From NCBI RefSeq assembly GCF_014695975.1, contig NZ_JACJPI010000058.1, positions 310,001 to 374,000 of the forward strand: DNA of 64,000 nucleotides, given 5' to 3'. The position numbers were made by a program, and so were the translations under genes. The number at the start of each line of letters is the position of its first letter. Within the stretch, counting starts at the first letter, position 1. This DNA comes from Leptolyngbya sp. FACHB-321. Its GTDB lineage: Bacteria; Cyanobacteriota; Cyanobacteriia; Leptolyngbyales; Leptolyngbyaceae. The notes below the pieces were generated by a model. The model made no database searches. It had not been told where the DNA came from and worked only from the letters and a program-made list of their open reading frames with translations. Below are positions 62,079 to 64,000 of this stretch, in pieces.

Positions 62079-63350
62079 CTAACGGGTGCCAAAGGTCAGT
62101 TTTGCAGTTTGACCAGTGCCGCAAAAACGATGAGCTTGTGTTTGCTGTGCTGAAGGCGGAATTTTCACCGTAACGCGCACCAGTGGTTGATTAATCAAGT
62201 TGGCAGGGGTTGCTGGAGTAATTGCCTGTGTTTGTTCCTTGATTGTTTCAATAGTGCTAACGGATTCAATCAGGTCAACGTCTCCAATTAAAGTCTTGGG
62301 TTCACCCGCCAGTTGCACCCGGACTGGCTGCTGGCTATCGATGCGGTTTGCCTGGTCTACACTAACTAGGGTTTCAACCCAAAGGTTACTGCAATCCAAC
62401 ATCGTTAATAGATTGCTCGGACGGTTGACCTGTGCATCTTGCTCTTGCTCTGTGCGGTAAATCACCCCGCTAAAAGGAGCCTTAACTGTAAGGTCTTTTC
62501 GGCTGGTGTAAATGGCTTGAGCTTGAGCAAGAAGATTTTTCTTGTTAACTCGCTGCACCTCTAACGTTTTAAGCAACGTTGATTGAGTTTGAATCGTCTG
62601 TGCAAGGCTGACTCGCTGGCTCAACAAACTATCGTCTGCTTTAAATGCTGTGCCCTCTCGCAAGACAGTATGAGATGTTTTAGCTGAAGCTAAAACCGCC
62701 TCTGCCTGTTTCACCTCAGCTTCAGTTGACTGCCAAAGCGCTTTCAATTGGTCAACCTTTTGCTGGGCAACAGCGCCTTCGCTCATTAGTTGAGAGTAGC
62801 GTTCGTAATCTGAACGTGCAGAGCGAGCTTTAGCACTTGCTTCATCCACTGCTGCCTGGTAACGACGAATATCATTGCCCGCTAGCTCAACGTTGGCTCC
62901 CTGGATTGATTGATCCTGAGATTCTAAGCCTCTTAATTGCTGTTGCAATAGGGCTAGAGATTGCTGACTAGCAGCTATCTGCGTGTCAAGAGAACTAATC
63001 TCACCTTGAAGCCGTAAAATGTTCTGCTCGTCTTGAGGTGTTGGCGCAATACGAGCAAGCACTTGCCCTTGTTTAACAACTGCTCCTGGCTGTGCATAAA
63101 ACGCTTTAATGGTGCCGTTGATTGGTGATTGTACGCGCACGGTTCGACCATTAACAATGCCAGTATCAATCGTTAAATGCGTTAGGCGGTAACTAATTGA
63201 AGATAGTCCAAAGGCTACTGCTGTAGCACCTAATGATACCAACGCGAGCGTTAGCATTAAACGCTGCCATCGAGACTGCTTTGGCTCAACCTCAAGAGGT
63301 AAACCGATTGCATGGTCAGAATAAGATCGCTTAACAGGAACTTCTAGCAT
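62079..63350 (-). CDS. HlyD/Alg44-like periplasmic adaptor
   Basis: The 423-residue protein has a short cytoplasmic N-terminus and one membrane segment (about 31-50). A lipoyl/barrel-sandwich half (GRTVRVQSPINGTIKAFYAQPGAVVKQGQVLARI) and a long helical hairpin (about 115-280) follow. The second lipoyl half reads KDLTVKAPFSGVIYRTEQEQDAQV, and the beta-barrel NLWVETLVSVDQANRI. This is the membrane-fusion-protein architecture. Alg44 of alginate systems has the same periplasmic part but carries a PilZ domain; none is present here. It is the first gene of the operon with the Alg8-like polymerase (65-base spacing). No TolC-like gene is in view. Confidence 0.85.
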   Translation of the reverse strand: MLEVPVKRSYSDHAIGLPLEVEPKQSRWQRLMLTLALVSLGATAVAFGLSSISYRLTHLTIDTGIVNGRTVRVQSPINGTIKAFYAQPGAVVKQGQVLARIAPTPQDEQNILRLQGEISSLDTQIAASQQSLALLQQQLRGLESQDQSIQGANVELAGNDIRRYQAAVDEASAKARSARSDYERYSQLMSEGAVAQQKVDQLKALWQSTEAEVKQAEAVLASAKTSHTVLREGTAFKADDSLLSQRVSLAQTIQTQSTLLKTLEVQRVNKKNLLAQAQAIYTSRKDLTVKAPFSGVIYRTEQEQDAQVNRPSNLLTMLDCSNLWVETLVSVDQANRIDSQQPVRVQLAGEPKTLIGDVDLIESVSTIETIKEQTQAITPATPANLINQPLVRVTVKIPPSAQQTQAHRFCGTGQTAKLTFGTR

Positions 63351-64000
63351 TCACTACGTTCTCCAATTCGAGAAGTATATTTAAGTACAGACTTGCAAAG
63401 AGAAAAATGCTGAAACAATCTGCGTGAAATTGCTGATGAATTACTCCTACAGCTAAGATTAGGCGCAAAAACTTCCCACAACATAAATATTCGGTAAACC
63501 TTCAATAAACTGAAAATGAAGGTTCTAAGAGTAAGTTAAATAACTTCTCTAAGAGTTTATTCTTGCTAATGCTAGCCAAGGTTTGAAATTGCAGCCCATC
63601 AGCAGTTTTGCCCGTTTTTAACCCATGTATAATTTGTGACATCGGTTCAAACTTTATGAACAGGTTAACAGCGCGATCGCTCGATTCAACAACTAAACCT
63701 GACTATTTGTAGAGCAGAAAATACTTAATTAGGCTCTATTAACTACGAGCGAAAAAATACTTCTTAAGACAGATAGACTCCTCCTTAAGAATAGGGAAAC
63801 TACTCCTTAAGATAGATGAATCGCTCGGTGGGATAGAAAAACTATTCCCTAAGATAGATAGAGTACGCCTTTACCTGTATAGGCTATTCCTTTAGATAGA
63901 AAATATTGTTTTGATACAGGCTAATGTCGAGAACCGTACAGACTAGACTGTCAAGCAGATGGTTCGATCAGGTTTAGCACTTTGGTTCAGGGCAAAAGGA
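63351..64000. other. AT-rich region upstream of the HlyD-like gene
   Basis: This 650-base stretch extends to the window end. No reading frame looked real. It should contain the promoter of the exopolysaccharide operon and carries the degenerate repeat array at 63763-63905. Confidence 0.45.
63763..63905. repeat. Degenerate direct repeats of CTTAAGATAGAT type
   Basis: Five related units are visible: CTTAAGACAGATAGACTC, CTTAAGAATAGGGAAAC, CTTAAGATAGATGAATC, CCTAAGATAGATAGAGT and CTTTAGATAGAAAATA, spaced roughly 22-45 bases apart. It lies 400-550 bases upstream of the HlyD-like start. Multiple regulator sites or a decayed tandem repeat are possible. Confidence 0.5.

Noticed and set aside
1-64000. 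Frequent GCGATCGC octamers as a regulatory signal
   Set aside because: This is the HIP1 motif, general in many cyanobacterial genomes and found in genes and spacers alike; used only as a taxonomic hint.

Overview
The window reads as a stretch of cyanobacterial chromosome, most likely from a filamentous, Leptolyngbya-like lineage (the lineage is inference). The HIP1 octamer GCGATCGC and its GCGATCG core recur throughout, and there are families typical of cyanobacteria: GUN4, DUF6335, DUF928, DUF309, CHASE2 sensors, a Tat-exported Mn superoxide dismutase and an apocarotenoid oxygenase. No prophage, plasmid, integrase, intact insertion sequence or CRISPR array is visible.

Layout. 1-5.5 kb: a truncated phytase-like esterase lipoprotein, an orphan secreted clan GH-A-like protein, a membrane-anchored coiled-coil protein and a DUF6335 protein. 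5.5-11 kb: RecQ, exported SOD, tRNA-Gly(CCC), GUN4, the heptose-1-phosphate adenylyltransferase RfaE2 and a NarL-type regulator. 11.3-20 kb: NADP-isocitrate dehydrogenase; an LPS export run (LptA-like, LptB, LptF/G); DUF309; DUF928; a CHASE2 histidine kinase with its probable response regulator. 20-28 kb: a TPR protein, IspD, a heptosyltransferase-GmhB operon, a GST, a CPBP membrane protease and a GT39-type mannosyl/arabinosyltransferase. 28-41 kb: HdeD-like protein, pentapeptide repeats, RibF, a metallo-beta-lactamase-fold hydrolase, SurE, PheS, HtpX, IleS and HU. 41-55 kb: a CHASE2-PAS-GGDEF cyclase, a Ser/Thr kinase, AnmK, a soluble histidine kinase, the carotenoid oxygenase, a class-V aminotransferase, an ABC-F protein and an SDR epimerase. 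55-64 kb is accessory: a GNAT-like protein with a long inverted repeat before it, about 1 kb of decayed gene fragments, a MITE-like element, a Met-rich secreted protein and a three-gene exopolysaccharide cluster.

How the genes work together. RfaE2, GmhB and a GT9 transferase cover much of ADP-heptose synthesis and transfer, and the Lpt genes would export the finished lipopolysaccharide, so envelope biogenesis is a theme. Two CHASE2 receptors share an input domain but differ in output, one phosphorelay and one cyclic di-GMP. The strongest candidate for an undescribed system is at 58.8-63.4 kb. An HlyD/Alg44-like periplasmic adaptor lies upstream of an Alg8-like polysaccharide polymerase fused to a C-terminal pectate-lyase-like beta-helix. 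Next comes a secreted PL14/PL20-like lyase lipoprotein. This looks like a compact synthase-dependent exopolysaccharide machine that combines alginate-type parts in a new way.

A second unusual theme is low-complexity, GAGGGG/CTCCCC-rich repeat DNA. It lies between genes and also appears as in-frame insertions inside conserved enzymes (IleS, AnmK, the GT39 transferase).
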